Origin: Candidatus Enterococcus leclercqii
GTDB taxonomy: Bacteria; Bacillota; Bacilli; Lactobacillales; Enterococcaceae
Assembly: GCF_009933135.1 (NCBI RefSeq)
Contig: NZ_MAEH01000012.1
Span: 62,001-126,000 of the forward strand
Length of the DNA: 64,000 bases
Direction: 5' to 3'
The translations under genes and the position numbers were made by a program. Positions 1 to 8,372 of this stretch are shown piece by piece. Within the stretch, counting starts at the first letter, position 1. Each line of letters begins with the position of its first letter. The notes under the pieces are model-generated. The model saw only the letters and a list, made by a program, of their open reading frames with translations. It had not been told where the DNA came from and did no database searches.

Positions 1-59
1 GATTTCAAGGTTATATCAATCCGTAAGTTTCACATTCATCACCAGAGGAGGAGTTTTTT

Positions 60-743
60 ATGAAAGGCATCGTCGTTACCATTAGCCGCCAGCAGAACAA
101 TGCGCTGCAATGGACTTGGCAAGACCAGCAGTACCTGCCTCGCCTTATGAATTATTTGAAAGTCACCTATCCGGCATATGAATGGGAGATTGTTCCTGGT
201 TATGATTTGAAAAAAATTGATCTCACCCTTTATCAAGCTGCCGCACTGCCCCCAGTCTCAGAGCGATTTGCCAAAACACTGAAGGATCTGAATCCGCAGT
301 TAAAGATCATAATTCCTGATCGGGATGAATTTCTTTACATGATGGCACCTAAGGGAATGGTATTGGGTCGGACCACCGGTTATCTGGTGGCACAAGGCCC
401 CAAGCTTACGGTCCGCGGGCTCCCCTCAGAAAAGCGCCAGGCAGCATTTAGCAATGAAAGCCTACGTCAATTGATGCGAGACTATCCCACCATTTACTGG
501 ACTGTGGTGACCTTTGATGAATTGAAGAAGAAATTAGCTGAAAATTCCCAAGATGTCACTGTCGCATTGACACCCCAGGCCATGCCTTATGAAAAATACA
601 TTACCACCCATTGGCCAAACACTGCGGTTATCCAAGGAAATCCATCAAAATTAGCCGCTACACCGACACAGTTGGAATTAATTATGATTGCTATTGTTAC
701 CACAACCATGTTCTTATTGTGTCTGATGGGTTTCATCAACTGA
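60..743 (+). CDS. Hypothetical tail-anchored protein, 227 aa
   Basis: I do not recognise this family. The ATG follows a strong GAGGAGGAG ribosome site about 7 bases upstream, so the start is well supported. The first 200 or so residues are soluble-looking and mixed in character, with no catalytic motif I can name. The last 20 residues are strongly hydrophobic and end in GFIN, which suggests a C-terminal membrane anchor with the bulk of the protein in the cytoplasm. There is no N-terminal signal peptide. The gene converges on the feo operon, separated from it by a repeat element that holds a bidirectional terminator. No function is proposed. Confidence 0.75.
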   Translation: MKGIVVTISRQQNNALQWTWQDQQYLPRLMNYLKVTYPAYEWEIVPGYDLKKIDLTLYQAAALPPVSERFAKTLKDLNPQLKIIIPDRDEFLYMMAPKGMVLGRTTGYLVAQGPKLTVRGLPSEKRQAAFSNESLRQLMRDYPTIYWTVVTFDELKKKLAENSQDVTVALTPQAMPYEKYITTHWPNTAVIQGNPSKLAATPTQLELIMIAIVTTTMFLLCLMGFIN

Positions 744-821
744 GCAAGCAACTATATGCAAGAAAATAGATACGACAACCCTCGTGTCAAAGCCCCAGCA
801 AGAACACTCCCCCAGTTTTAA

Positions 822-965
822 AGAGAAGTCTGTGTTTAAATTTTTTAAATTAAAAAGCCAAGTCCCTTCCATTAAACAATGGAAGGGACTTGGCTTTTGT
901 GGACTCACGTTTGGTAAGGTTCGCTTTGAAGGACGGTGACTAGTTGATTGTCACAGCCTTTTTAA
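822..965. repeat. Dispersed intergenic repeat, copy 1
   Basis: This stretch aligns along its length with 39148-39300. Both copies have an AT-rich start (GTTT.AA.TTTT), a long hairpin built on CCAAG..CACT/CC with its complement AGTGACTTGG or AGGGACTTGG, then a tract with TTCGCTT.GAAGG and a second small hairpin GTGACTAG...GTCACAGC. Both sit between convergent genes. No open reading frame is shared. It may be a small non-coding mobile repeat that also works as a terminator. Confidence 0.7.
852..898. terminator. Bidirectional intrinsic terminator
   Basis: A near-perfect stem of about 20 bp (AAAAGCCAAGTCCCTTCCATT and its complement around a short AAAC loop) has A and T tracts on its two sides, so it can stop transcription from both convergent operons. 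Confidence 0.85.
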
Positions 966-971
966 CAATGT

Positions 972-1133
972 TCAATTTTTTGAAGCGTTTTGTTGCTGCA
1001 TCAACTTGTTGTCTTTGACACTACAGCCGCAATTACACTCTTCACATTTTGACGAACGACCGGTGACTTTGTTGAAAACGACCCACCCGGCACCTCCAAA
1101 AATTGCAATGCTCAAAACAATAGTCCAAAACAT
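972..1133 (-). CDS. FeoB-associated Cys-rich membrane protein, 53 aa
   Basis: This small gene starts one base after the feoB stop codon, with GAAGGAG inside the feoB end as its ribosome site. The product has an N-terminal membrane helix (about residues 3-20, beginning MFWTIVLSIAIFGGAG) followed by a cysteine cluster at residues 30-37 (CEECNCGC). That pattern is the known FeoB-associated Cys-rich membrane protein family, found downstream of feoB in many Firmicutes. Its exact role is not settled; it is thought to help the Feo ferrous-iron system. It is the last gene of the feoA-feoB operon and is followed by the terminator at 852-898. Confidence 0.85.
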   Translation of the reverse strand: MFWTIVLSIAIFGGAGWVVFNKVTGRSSKCEECNCGCSVKDNKLMQQQNASKN

Positions 1134-1134
1134 A

Positions 1135-3312
1135 TTATTTCGCTCCTTCTTTTACAACAGCGTCCGGCAATGTCAAAACAAACCCGTCAGCTTTCTTCAC
1201 ATCAACTTTACGAAGAACCGCCCAAATCATAAAGGCCAAAACAGCTGCTGCTGCAAAGGTTCCGATACCAACTGTGCCGTTTTCAAAGATGATATGTCCG
1301 AATTGATAAATCACCAAGCTGACTCCATAAGCTAGCCCGCATTGGTATCCGACTGCTCGCATGGTCCACTTGATATCGCCCATTTCCCGATGAATAGCCC
1401 CGATTGCTGCAAAACACGGTGCGCAAAGCAAGTTGAAGGTCAAGAAAGAATAGGCAGCTACCGGTGTCAGAGCAACTGATAAGGCGCCCCAGATTTCTGC
1501 GCCATTTTCTGCCACTTCGTCCAGTCCACCATACAGGACACCAAAAGTTCCGATAACATTCTCTTTGGCGATCAAACCGGTGATAGCTCCAACGGTTTCT
1601 CGCCAATTGCCCCAGCCTAGTGGCGCAAACAGTGGTGCAATCAAACGACCAAAGGCAGCCAGAATACTGCCGTCTTCACTCACACTCTGGAACGTAAAGC
1701 TGTGGGTAGAAGTAAACCAGATCACGATACTGGAAACGAAAATAATCGTTGCCGCATTTTTGACAAAGGCCATCCCACGATCAGCCACCTGATGAAAGAC
1801 GCCACGAATTTGTGGCAGGTGGTACGCCGGCAATTCCATAATAAATGGCGCCGGATCACCAGAAAACAAACGCGTCTTTTTCAACGCAATGCCTGACAAC
1901 ACGATAGCTGCGATTCCGACGAAATAAGCAGAGGGAGCTACCCAACTAGCTTCAGGGAAAAAGGCACCGGTAATCAATGCGATGATAGGAAGTTTGGCAC
2001 CACAAGGCATAAAGGTCGTAATCATAGCCGTCATGCGCCGGTCTTTTTCATTTTCAATAGTACGACTGGCCATGACTCCGGGAACCCCACAGCCAGTAGC
2101 AATCAGCATAGGAATGAATGATTTTCCTGACAAGCCAAACTTACGGAAAATTCGGTCCATGACAAAGGCGATTCGTGACATATACCCGCAGTCTTCTAAA
2201 AGAGCCAAACAGAAGAACAAAACCAACAGCTGTGGTAAGAAACCAATTACCGCGCCGACACCGGCAATGATCCCGTTCAACAAGAGATCTTGCATCCAAG
2301 GAGCAACATTGCCTGCCTCAAGCCAGCCCGCCACATGATTGGGAACCAGTTCCCCGAACAACACATCATTGACCCAGTCGGTTCCCATTACCCCAATCGT
2401 TTGAATGGAGATATAATACACACCCCACATCACCAAGGCAAAAATCGGCAGTGCCAAAATCCGGTTTGTGACCACCTGATCGATTCGGTCAGAAACCGAC
2501 AGTCGCAGATCCCCTTCGTCAGTCATACATAGCTTCATCAAGCGGGCAATAAACTCATAACGCTCATTAACTAAGATTGCATCGCTGGTGTCACCAAAGA
2601 TTTTTTCTGTAATGGCGATAATTTCAGCAATGTCTTTTTGCTGAATTTTGGAAAGATCCAATTGTGCTTGGGCAAGCGAATCCTTTTCAAAAAGCTTCAA
2701 GGCATAATAACGGGCTTGCTTTTCCGGTACTGTGTTACCTAAAACGTCAATGATTTCAGAAATAGAAGCTTCTAAACGATCATCATAAGAAGGATAATGA
2801 GGCAGTTGCGCGGCTTCGGCAGTTTCCACAGTCTTTTGAATCGCCTGATCCAGCCCTTGTTTTTTAAGTGCGCTCATCCCGACAACTTCAACACCCAATC
2901 CATAAGCTAATTTTTCCAGATTGATACGTTTACCGGACTTTTTGACGATATCCATCATATTGACCCCGACTACCATCGGTAACCCCAATTCCATCAACTG
3001 AGTGGACAGGTAAAGGTTGCGTTCAATATTGGAGCCGTCGATAACATTCAAAATGGCATCTGGTTGACCACTCAACAGGTAGTCACGAGAAACGACTTCT
3101 TCAGGTGTATAAGGAGACATGGAATAAATCCCAGGCAAATCCTGAATAGTAATATTCTTGTCTTTTTTCAGTTTGCCGCTTTTACGCTCCACTGTTACAC
3201 CCGGCCAGTTCCCCACGTATTGCAAAGAGCCGGTTAGATTATTGAAAGTGCTGGTCTTTCCACTGTTGGGATTACCTGCCAGTGCAATCTGCAGCTGTCT
3301 TTTTTTCATCAT
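1135..3312 (-). CDS. feoB: Ferrous iron transport protein FeoB
   Basis: FeoB is the inner-membrane permease for Fe2+ with a cytoplasmic G-protein domain. The N-terminal GTPase motifs are visible: G1 GNPNSGKT (residues 13-20), G3 DLPG (58-61) and G4 NMMD (about 118-121). The C-terminal half has multiple membrane segments and the conserved cysteine motifs GCGVPG and MPCGAKLPI of the Gate/FeoB core. The length of 725 aa is typical of Firmicute FeoB. The start overlaps the feoA stop (ATGA arrangement) with GGAGG about 10 bases upstream, so feoA and feoB are translationally coupled. Expression is expected to be iron-repressed through the Fur box upstream of feoA. Confidence 0.97.
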   Translation of the reverse strand: MMKKRQLQIALAGNPNSGKTSTFNNLTGSLQYVGNWPGVTVERKSGKLKKDKNITIQDLPGIYSMSPYTPEEVVSRDYLLSGQPDAILNVIDGSNIERNLYLSTQLMELGLPMVVGVNMMDIVKKSGKRINLEKLAYGLGVEVVGMSALKKQGLDQAIQKTVETAEAAQLPHYPSYDDRLEASISEIIDVLGNTVPEKQARYYALKLFEKDSLAQAQLDLSKIQQKDIAEIIAITEKIFGDTSDAILVNERYEFIARLMKLCMTDEGDLRLSVSDRIDQVVTNRILALPIFALVMWGVYYISIQTIGVMGTDWVNDVLFGELVPNHVAGWLEAGNVAPWMQDLLLNGIIAGVGAVIGFLPQLLVLFFCLALLEDCGYMSRIAFVMDRIFRKFGLSGKSFIPMLIATGCGVPGVMASRTIENEKDRRMTAMITTFMPCGAKLPIIALITGAFFPEASWVAPSAYFVGIAAIVLSGIALKKTRLFSGDPAPFIMELPAYHLPQIRGVFHQVADRGMAFVKNAATIIFVSSIVIWFTSTHSFTFQSVSEDGSILAAFGRLIAPLFAPLGWGNWRETVGAITGLIAKENVIGTFGVLYGGLDEVAENGAEIWGALSVALTPVAAYSFLTFNLLCAPCFAAIGAIHREMGDIKWTMRAVGYQCGLAYGVSLVIYQFGHIIFENGTVGIGTFAAAAVLAFMIWAVLRKVDVKKADGFVLTLPDAVVKEGAK

Positions 3313-3782
3313 GATGCCGCGGCCTCCTTCTCTACTAAAATATACTCCGCTTCATTTTTACGCAGAGAAAGGGAGTACCCCCGCAAAGACAGTTCGATAG
3401 GATCTCCTAATGGCGCCAATTTTTTAACGGTAACTTGCACATTCTTTGTGAGCCCCATGTCCATCAAACGACGTTTCACTGCACCTTCACCGAAGACTGA
3501 GACCACTTTGCCGTTATCTCCCACGGCTAATTGATCTAGAGAAAGGATTTCTTTTTCCGTCTGAGCATCCGTTACGAGGATTTTTTCAAGAATACTTTGA
3601 TCCAAAGCAATGCGGCTATTGTGCAAAAGAACGATGCCGTTTTTCCCTTGCGTCTTTAGCAAGATGACTTCACTGCCTGGAATCAGCCCCAAATTTTGCA
3701 AATGTTGCTTAATTTGCGGCTCTTCAGGAATGCTGGTTACCTGATAATTTTTGTGCGGTATTGCTTCTGTTAGATTCCCCAT
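3309..3782 (-). CDS. feoA: FeoA-type protein with two SH3-like FeoA domains
   Basis: FeoA is a small cytoplasmic partner of FeoB. This one is 157 aa, about twice the usual 75-80 aa, and appears to hold two FeoA domains in tandem: one around residues 10-70 and one around residues 80-150 (RRLMDMGLT, then PIELSLRGYSLSLRKNEA). I chose the ATG at 3782 because GGGGGAA lies 5-6 bases upstream; an in-frame codon at 3803 has no ribosome site. It is the first gene of the feo operon, and its stop codon overlaps the feoB start. Confidence 0.93.
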   Translation of the reverse strand: MGNLTEAIPHKNYQVTSIPEEPQIKQHLQNLGLIPGSEVILLKTQGKNGIVLLHNSRIALDQSILEKILVTDAQTEKEILSLDQLAVGDNGKVVSVFGEGAVKRRLMDMGLTKNVQVTVKKLAPLGDPIELSLRGYSLSLRKNEAEYILVEKEAAAS

Positions 3783-3812
3783 GATAGTTCCCCCGACTTT
3801 CACTTTATTGGA

Positions 3813-3898
3813 CTCATTCGCAATTCCCCGTTGCGAATGAGAATTATTCTCAATGCTTTTCTACTTCTGAGAATAAAGGGATTTCCCTTGTAAGTCAA
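3813..3898 (-). promoter_or_regulatory. feo promoter with Fur box and adjacent inverted repeat
   Basis: For the minus strand there is a -35 TTGACT (3893-3898), a 17-base spacer and a -10 TATTCT (3870-3875). Just downstream lies TGAGAAT-T-ATTCTCA (3838-3852), a perfect 7-1-7 inverted repeat of the Fur/PerR family type. Immediately beside it, CTCATTCGCAA (3813-3823) and TTGCGAATGAG (3831-3841) form a perfect 11-bp inverted repeat with a 7-base loop. The Fur box overlaps the second arm, so iron repression and a leader hairpin share bases. The rest of 3900-4270 shows no supported gene. Confidence 0.8.
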
Positions 3899-4276
3899 CG
3901 AGATTTTGCAATTTGTAATAAAATTCACATGGAAAACTTTTTTTGTTTGAACCTTTGTTGTAAACTCTTCAAAACGCAGGAATTAATTGAATGAAAGCGG
4001 ATACTTCGTTTTCATTTTACAAAGCCCTTCAGCAGCATTTTTCAAAAAAATCCCGTAAGTGTTAAAACAAGCTGGCAGTATTCCAACTTCTTTGAATGAT
4101 TGGCGAAAAGACCCTTTGCTGGCAGGATTGTTTCTTATAACTGTCTGATGGAGATAACAGGTAGTTAAAAATTGGTCACTGATTAAAGTCAAAATAATTC
4201 TTTTCAATTTCTACTGATTTTTCGACGAAAAGAACCGATTCCATGATTTTTTACCTCTCAATACTCCTACAGACAA

Positions 4277-4324
4277 ACACAACCTGTAGTGACTGATAAC
4301 AATCTCGAATACTATATCTTGTGT
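4277..4324 (+). promoter_or_regulatory. Tandem NrdR boxes upstream of nrdHEF
   Basis: ATACTATATCTTGTGT (4309-4324) agrees with the NrdR consensus ACACTATATATTGTGT at 14 of 16 positions. A weaker match, ACACAACCTGTAGTGA (4277-4292), lies exactly 32 bases upstream. A pair of boxes about three helical turns apart is the normal NrdR operator layout. The pair precedes the promoter at 4343-4370. Confidence 0.8.
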
Positions 4325-4342
4325 CTGAGCAAAGCAAAACCG

Positions 4343-4370
4343 TTGACTTACTACAGTCATCCGCTATACT
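4343..4370 (+). promoter_or_regulatory. nrdHEF promoter
   Basis: TTGACT (4343-4348) and TATACT (4365-4370) are separated by 16 bases, about 35 bases ahead of nrdH. The NrdR boxes lie just upstream. Confidence 0.65.
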
Positions 4371-4404
4371 GAAAATACCAACAGAAGACATGGAGGATCA
4401 GCAG

Positions 4405-4629
4405 ATGAACATTACCCTTTACTCAAAAAATAACTGCATGCAATGTAAGATGGCGAAACGTTTCCTGACAGAGAACGAGATTGCCTTTACTGAAATCAAT
4501 ATTGACGAACACCCCGAGGCGGTAGACCGCTTGAAGGCGGAGGGTTTTCAAACTGTTCCTGTGATCTTGGGTGCGGAATCTGCAATCGTCGGTTTCCGCC
4601 CGGATCAATTGCGCCAATTGGCTTCTTAA
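4405..4629 (+). CDS. nrdH: Glutaredoxin-like protein NrdH
   Basis: NrdH is the small thiol electron donor for class Ib ribonucleotide reductase and is itself reduced by thioredoxin reductase. The 74-aa product has the redox motif CMQC at residues 11-14 and the thioredoxin-fold signature TVPV before the final helix. The start at 4405 is set by GGAGG about 8 bases upstream; an upstream in-frame GTG at 4321 has no ribosome site and would lie over the promoter. It leads the nrdHEF operon. Confidence 0.95.
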   Translation: MNITLYSKNNCMQCKMAKRFLTENEIAFTEINIDEHPEAVDRLKAEGFQTVPVILGAESAIVGFRPDQLRQLAS

Positions 4630-4757
4630 CACACATGCCAAACACGAACTTTCGGCACTTTGGATTTGCCAGCCACCAGGGTCGGCAAGTCCTTTTTTAC
4701 CGCCCACCAGCTTGAACTGCGGTGGCCGCAATCACAGTTTCAATGAGGAGGATCCCT

Positions 4758-6920
4758 ATGAGTTTAAAAACATTGCAAGATGTCAGCTATTATAAATTGA
4801 ATAATGAGATCAACCGCCCGGTACACGGACAGATTCCATTGAACAAAGACCAAGAAGCTTTGGCAGCCTTTTTTGAAGAAAATGTCATTCCCAATACAAT
4901 GGTCTTTAAAGATATCCATGAAAAGCTGGCTTATCTGGTAGCCCAGGACTACTTAGAGGCTGAATTTTTGCAGCAGTATACTCCGGCATTTTTGGAAAAA
5001 TTGTATGATTTTTTAACCGCTCAAAACTTTCGCTTCAAGTCGTTTATGGCAGCTTACAAGTACTATTCGCAATACGCTTTGAAGACCAATGACGGAGAGT
5101 ATTATTTGGAAAGCTACGAAGATCGCGTCGCCGTCAATGCCCTTTATTTTGCAGAAGGCAACGAAGAGCTGGCGCTGCAATTGGCAGATGAGATGATTCA
5201 CCAACGCTACCAACCGGCAACCCCTTCTTTTCTGAATGCTGGCCGTAAACGTCGTGGTGAACTGGTTTCTTGTTTTCTGATTCAAATCACAGACGACATG
5301 AACGCTATTGGTCGTGGAATTAACAGTGCTTTGCAGCTTTCTCGTATCGGTGGTGGTGTCGGTATTACATTGAGTAATCTGCGGGAAGCAGGCGCTCCTA
5401 TTAAGGGTTACGAAGGGGCAGCCAGCGGCGTGATGCCAGTCATGAAGCTTTTTGAAGACAGCTTCAGCTATTCCAACCAATTGGGGCAACGACAAGGAGC
5501 AGGCGTCGTCTACTTGAACGTTTTCCACCCAGATATTATTAACTTCCTGTCAGCGAAAAAGGAAAATGCCGATGAAAAGATTCGGGTCAAAACCTTGTCT
5601 TTAGGTGTCATCGTCCCGGACAAATTCTATGAACTTGCCCGCAAAAACGAAGATATGTACCTATTTTCTCCTTACAGCGTAGAGCGGGTCTACGGAATGC
5701 CGTTTTCTTATCTGGATATCACTGCTGAATATGACAAGCTGGTGGCCGATCCTCGAATCAAAAAAACGAAGATTAAAGCCCGGGATTTGGAAAACGAAAT
5801 TTCCAAACTGCAACAAGAATCCGGCTACCCTTATATCGTCAACATCGACACCGCAAACAGGGCCAATCCAATTGACGGCAAGATTATCATGAGTAACCTC
5901 TGCTCTGAGATTTTACAGGTGCAAAAACCCTCACTCATCAATGGCAAGCAGGAATATGAGGTTTTAGGCACTGATATCAGCTGCAATCTGGGTTCCACCA
6001 ATATCGTGAATTTGATGGCTAGTCCTGACTTTGGCCGCTCCGTTAAAGCCATGACTCGAGCGCTGACTTACGTGACAGATCATTCCCACATTGACGTGGT
6101 TCCTTCTATTGAAAAAGGCAATCAGGAAGCCCACACCATCGGATTGGGCGCGATGGGCCTACACACGTATTTTGCTAAAAACCACATGGAATACGGCTCG
6201 GCTGAGTCTATTGAATTCACCGATATCTACTTTATGCTGTTAAACTATTGGACATTGACAGAATCCAATCTGATTGCTCGGGAGCGGGGGATTGTTTTTG
6301 ACGGCTTTGAAAAATCAGCTTATGCAGACGGCAGCTATTTTGCCGACTATACAGCCGGTCAACATGTCCCTCGTTCACAAAAAGTCAAAGAACTTTTTGC
6401 CGGGATTTTCATTCCGACGGCTGCAGATTGGCGCAAATTGCAAAAAGCCGTCGCAAAAGATGGGTTATATCACCAAAATCGCTTGGCGGTTGCACCCAAC
6501 GGTTCGATTTCTTATATCAATGATACCAGCGCCAGTCTGCACCCAATCACTCGTATGATTGAGGAACGCCAAGAGAAAAAAATCGGTAAGATCTATTATC
6601 CTGCAGCCTACCTGTCCAACGATACCTTGCCTTATTACAAGTCTGCTTATGACATGGATATGCGCAAAGTGATTGACGTTTATGCCGCAGCTCAAAAACA
6701 CATCGATCAAGGAATGAGTTTGACCTTGTTCATGCGTTCAGAAATTCCTGCGGGTCTTTACGAATGGAAGACAGACACGAACAAGCAAACCACTCGTGAT
6801 TTAAATATTCTGCGTCACTATGCGTTTAACAAAGGCATCAAATCCATTTATTATGTCCGCACCTTTACTGACGACAATGAAGAAATCGGCTCCAACCAGT
6901 GCGAAAGCTGTGTCATCTGA
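4758..6920 (+). CDS. nrdE: Class Ib ribonucleotide reductase large subunit NrdE
   Basis: NrdE reduces ribonucleoside diphosphates to deoxy forms for DNA synthesis. The 720-aa product has the usual class Ib length, the loop RIGGGVGITLSN, the paired active-site cysteines (in SCFLI and NLCSEI) and the C-terminal shuttle cysteines CESC three residues from the end. It lacks the long N-terminal ATP-cone of class Ia enzymes. The start at 4758 follows GAGGAGGATCC; the longer reading frame from 4722 has no good ribosome site. It lies between nrdH and nrdF. No nrdI is found in this cluster. Confidence 0.97.
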   Translation: MSLKTLQDVSYYKLNNEINRPVHGQIPLNKDQEALAAFFEENVIPNTMVFKDIHEKLAYLVAQDYLEAEFLQQYTPAFLEKLYDFLTAQNFRFKSFMAAYKYYSQYALKTNDGEYYLESYEDRVAVNALYFAEGNEELALQLADEMIHQRYQPATPSFLNAGRKRRGELVSCFLIQITDDMNAIGRGINSALQLSRIGGGVGITLSNLREAGAPIKGYEGAASGVMPVMKLFEDSFSYSNQLGQRQGAGVVYLNVFHPDIINFLSAKKENADEKIRVKTLSLGVIVPDKFYELARKNEDMYLFSPYSVERVYGMPFSYLDITAEYDKLVADPRIKKTKIKARDLENEISKLQQESGYPYIVNIDTANRANPIDGKIIMSNLCSEILQVQKPSLINGKQEYEVLGTDISCNLGSTNIVNLMASPDFGRSVKAMTRALTYVTDHSHIDVVPSIEKGNQEAHTIGLGAMGLHTYFAKNHMEYGSAESIEFTDIYFMLLNYWTLTESNLIARERGIVFDGFEKSAYADGSYFADYTAGQHVPRSQKVKELFAGIFIPTAADWRKLQKAVAKDGLYHQNRLAVAPNGSISYINDTSASLHPITRMIEERQEKKIGKIYYPAAYLSNDTLPYYKSAYDMDMRKVIDVYAAAQKHIDQGMSLTLFMRSEIPAGLYEWKTDTNKQTTRDLNILRHYAFNKGIKSIYYVRTFTDDNEEIGSNQCESCVI

Positions 6921-7055
6921 TTTTTTAAAGTTTGAATTAGCCCTCCGCGACGAGCTGTTTGCGATTTTCATTTGACGTATTTTGAACACGATTGTCAGCA
7001 GCTTGTTGCGGACAGCTCTTCTTGGTCCCCAACAAAGAACAATGGAGGAACGATT

Positions 7056-8018
7056 ATGACCAATACCTATTATGAAGCGATCAACTGGAACGAGATCGAA
7101 GACATCATCGACAAATCGACATGGGAAAAACTGACGGAGCAATTCTGGCTGGATACTCGGATTCCTTTATCCAACGACCTTGACGATTGGCGCAAGCTGA
7201 CTCCTGCGGAAAAAGACCTGGTCGGCAAAGTTTTCGGTGGTTTGACCTTGTTGGATACGGTGCAATCAGAAAGCGGGATGGATCAGCTCCGCAAAGACGT
7301 TCGCACGCCCCACGAAGAAGCCGTCCTCAACAACATTCAATTCATGGAATCTGTCCACGCAAAAAGCTATTCCTCGATTTTTTCAACATTGAACACCACT
7401 GCTGAAATCGAAGAAATTTTTGCCTGGACCAATACCAATGAATTTCTCCAGAAAAAAGCCGAACGGATCAATGAAATTTACAAAAACGGCACGCCTTTAG
7501 AAAAAAAGATTGCCAGCGTCTTTTTGGAAACCTTCTTATTTTATTCAGGTTTTTATACCCCACTGTATTATCTTGGCAACAACAAGCTGGCCAATGTAGC
7601 AGAAATTATCAAGCTGATTATTCGCGATGAAAGTGTCCACGGCACGTATATCGGCTATAAATTCCAGTTAGGATTCAATGAACTGCCTGAAGCAGAGCAA
7701 GGACAGTTGAAAGATTGGATGTACGACTTACTTTACGAATTATATGAAAACGAAGAGCGTTACACCGAAGAACTTTATGACGGAATTGGCTGGACAGAAG
7801 AAGTTAAAACCTTTTTGCGTTACAATGCCAATAAGGCCTTGATGAACCTCGGTCAAGACCCACTGTTTCCCGACACTGCTGATGATGTCAATCCAATTGT
7901 CATGAACGGGATCTCCACCGGAACATCAAACCACGATTTCTTTTCACAAGTGGGTAATGGTTATCTATTGGGAACCGTAGAAGCAATGCAAGATGATGAT
8001 TATCTTATCGGTATGTAA
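7056..8018 (+). CDS. nrdF: Class Ib ribonucleotide reductase small subunit NrdF
   Basis: NrdF carries the dimetal centre and tyrosyl radical that start catalysis in NrdE. The 320-aa product shows the metal ligands in order: Asp in LLDTVQSE, Glu and His in FMESVHAKSYS with the radical Tyr just after, Glu in FLETFLF, and Glu and His in RDESVHG. The start at 7056 follows TGGAGGAACG. It is the last gene before a strong terminator at 8051-8097. NrdF of this class needs the flavodoxin NrdI for manganese activation; the gene for it must be elsewhere. Confidence 0.97.
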   Translation: MTNTYYEAINWNEIEDIIDKSTWEKLTEQFWLDTRIPLSNDLDDWRKLTPAEKDLVGKVFGGLTLLDTVQSESGMDQLRKDVRTPHEEAVLNNIQFMESVHAKSYSSIFSTLNTTAEIEEIFAWTNTNEFLQKKAERINEIYKNGTPLEKKIASVFLETFLFYSGFYTPLYYLGNNKLANVAEIIKLIIRDESVHGTYIGYKFQLGFNELPEAEQGQLKDWMYDLLYELYENEERYTEELYDGIGWTEEVKTFLRYNANKALMNLGQDPLFPDTADDVNPIVMNGISTGTSNHDFFSQVGNGYLLGTVEAMQDDDYLIGM

Positions 8019-8050
8019 GTAATTTGCAAATTTCCCAACACCGACTTTTA

Positions 8051-8097
8051 GCCAACCAGCAGTAGTGTGGATAATTCTACTGCTGGTTGGCTTTTTT
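8051..8097 (+). terminator. Intrinsic terminator of nrdHEF
   Basis: GCCAACCAGCAGTAG (8051-8065) pairs perfectly with CTACTGCTGGTTGGC (8077-8091), followed by TTTTTT. The remaining stretch to 8372 is AT-rich and holds no gene I can support. Confidence 0.92.
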
Positions 8098-8372
8098 GTT
8101 AAATTATCAATTGATAGCTATAAAAGCGTCTTTTTGCTTTGGTATCCTTTTTATGTGCTGGAATGAAACAAATCAAGCAAGACTTCCTCTTATTTGAAAT
8201 TTCAATTACAGCCACTGCTCAAAGCCTTTGATCGAACACTGTAAAAAATCGGCAAATTATTGGCAAATTCCATCCAGGCCTTGTTACCGATGGGTTGTTG
8301 CAGTAAAATGAGGGCTCGCTGGCTGATGCTAGTTTTACCTTTACTTTATCAATGAAACGAGGAGAAAAACCG

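Noticed and set aside
3983-4207. 74-codon minus-strand frame between feoA and nrdH
   Set aside because: No ribosome site, no recognisable domain, and position upstream of the feo promoter suggests chance.
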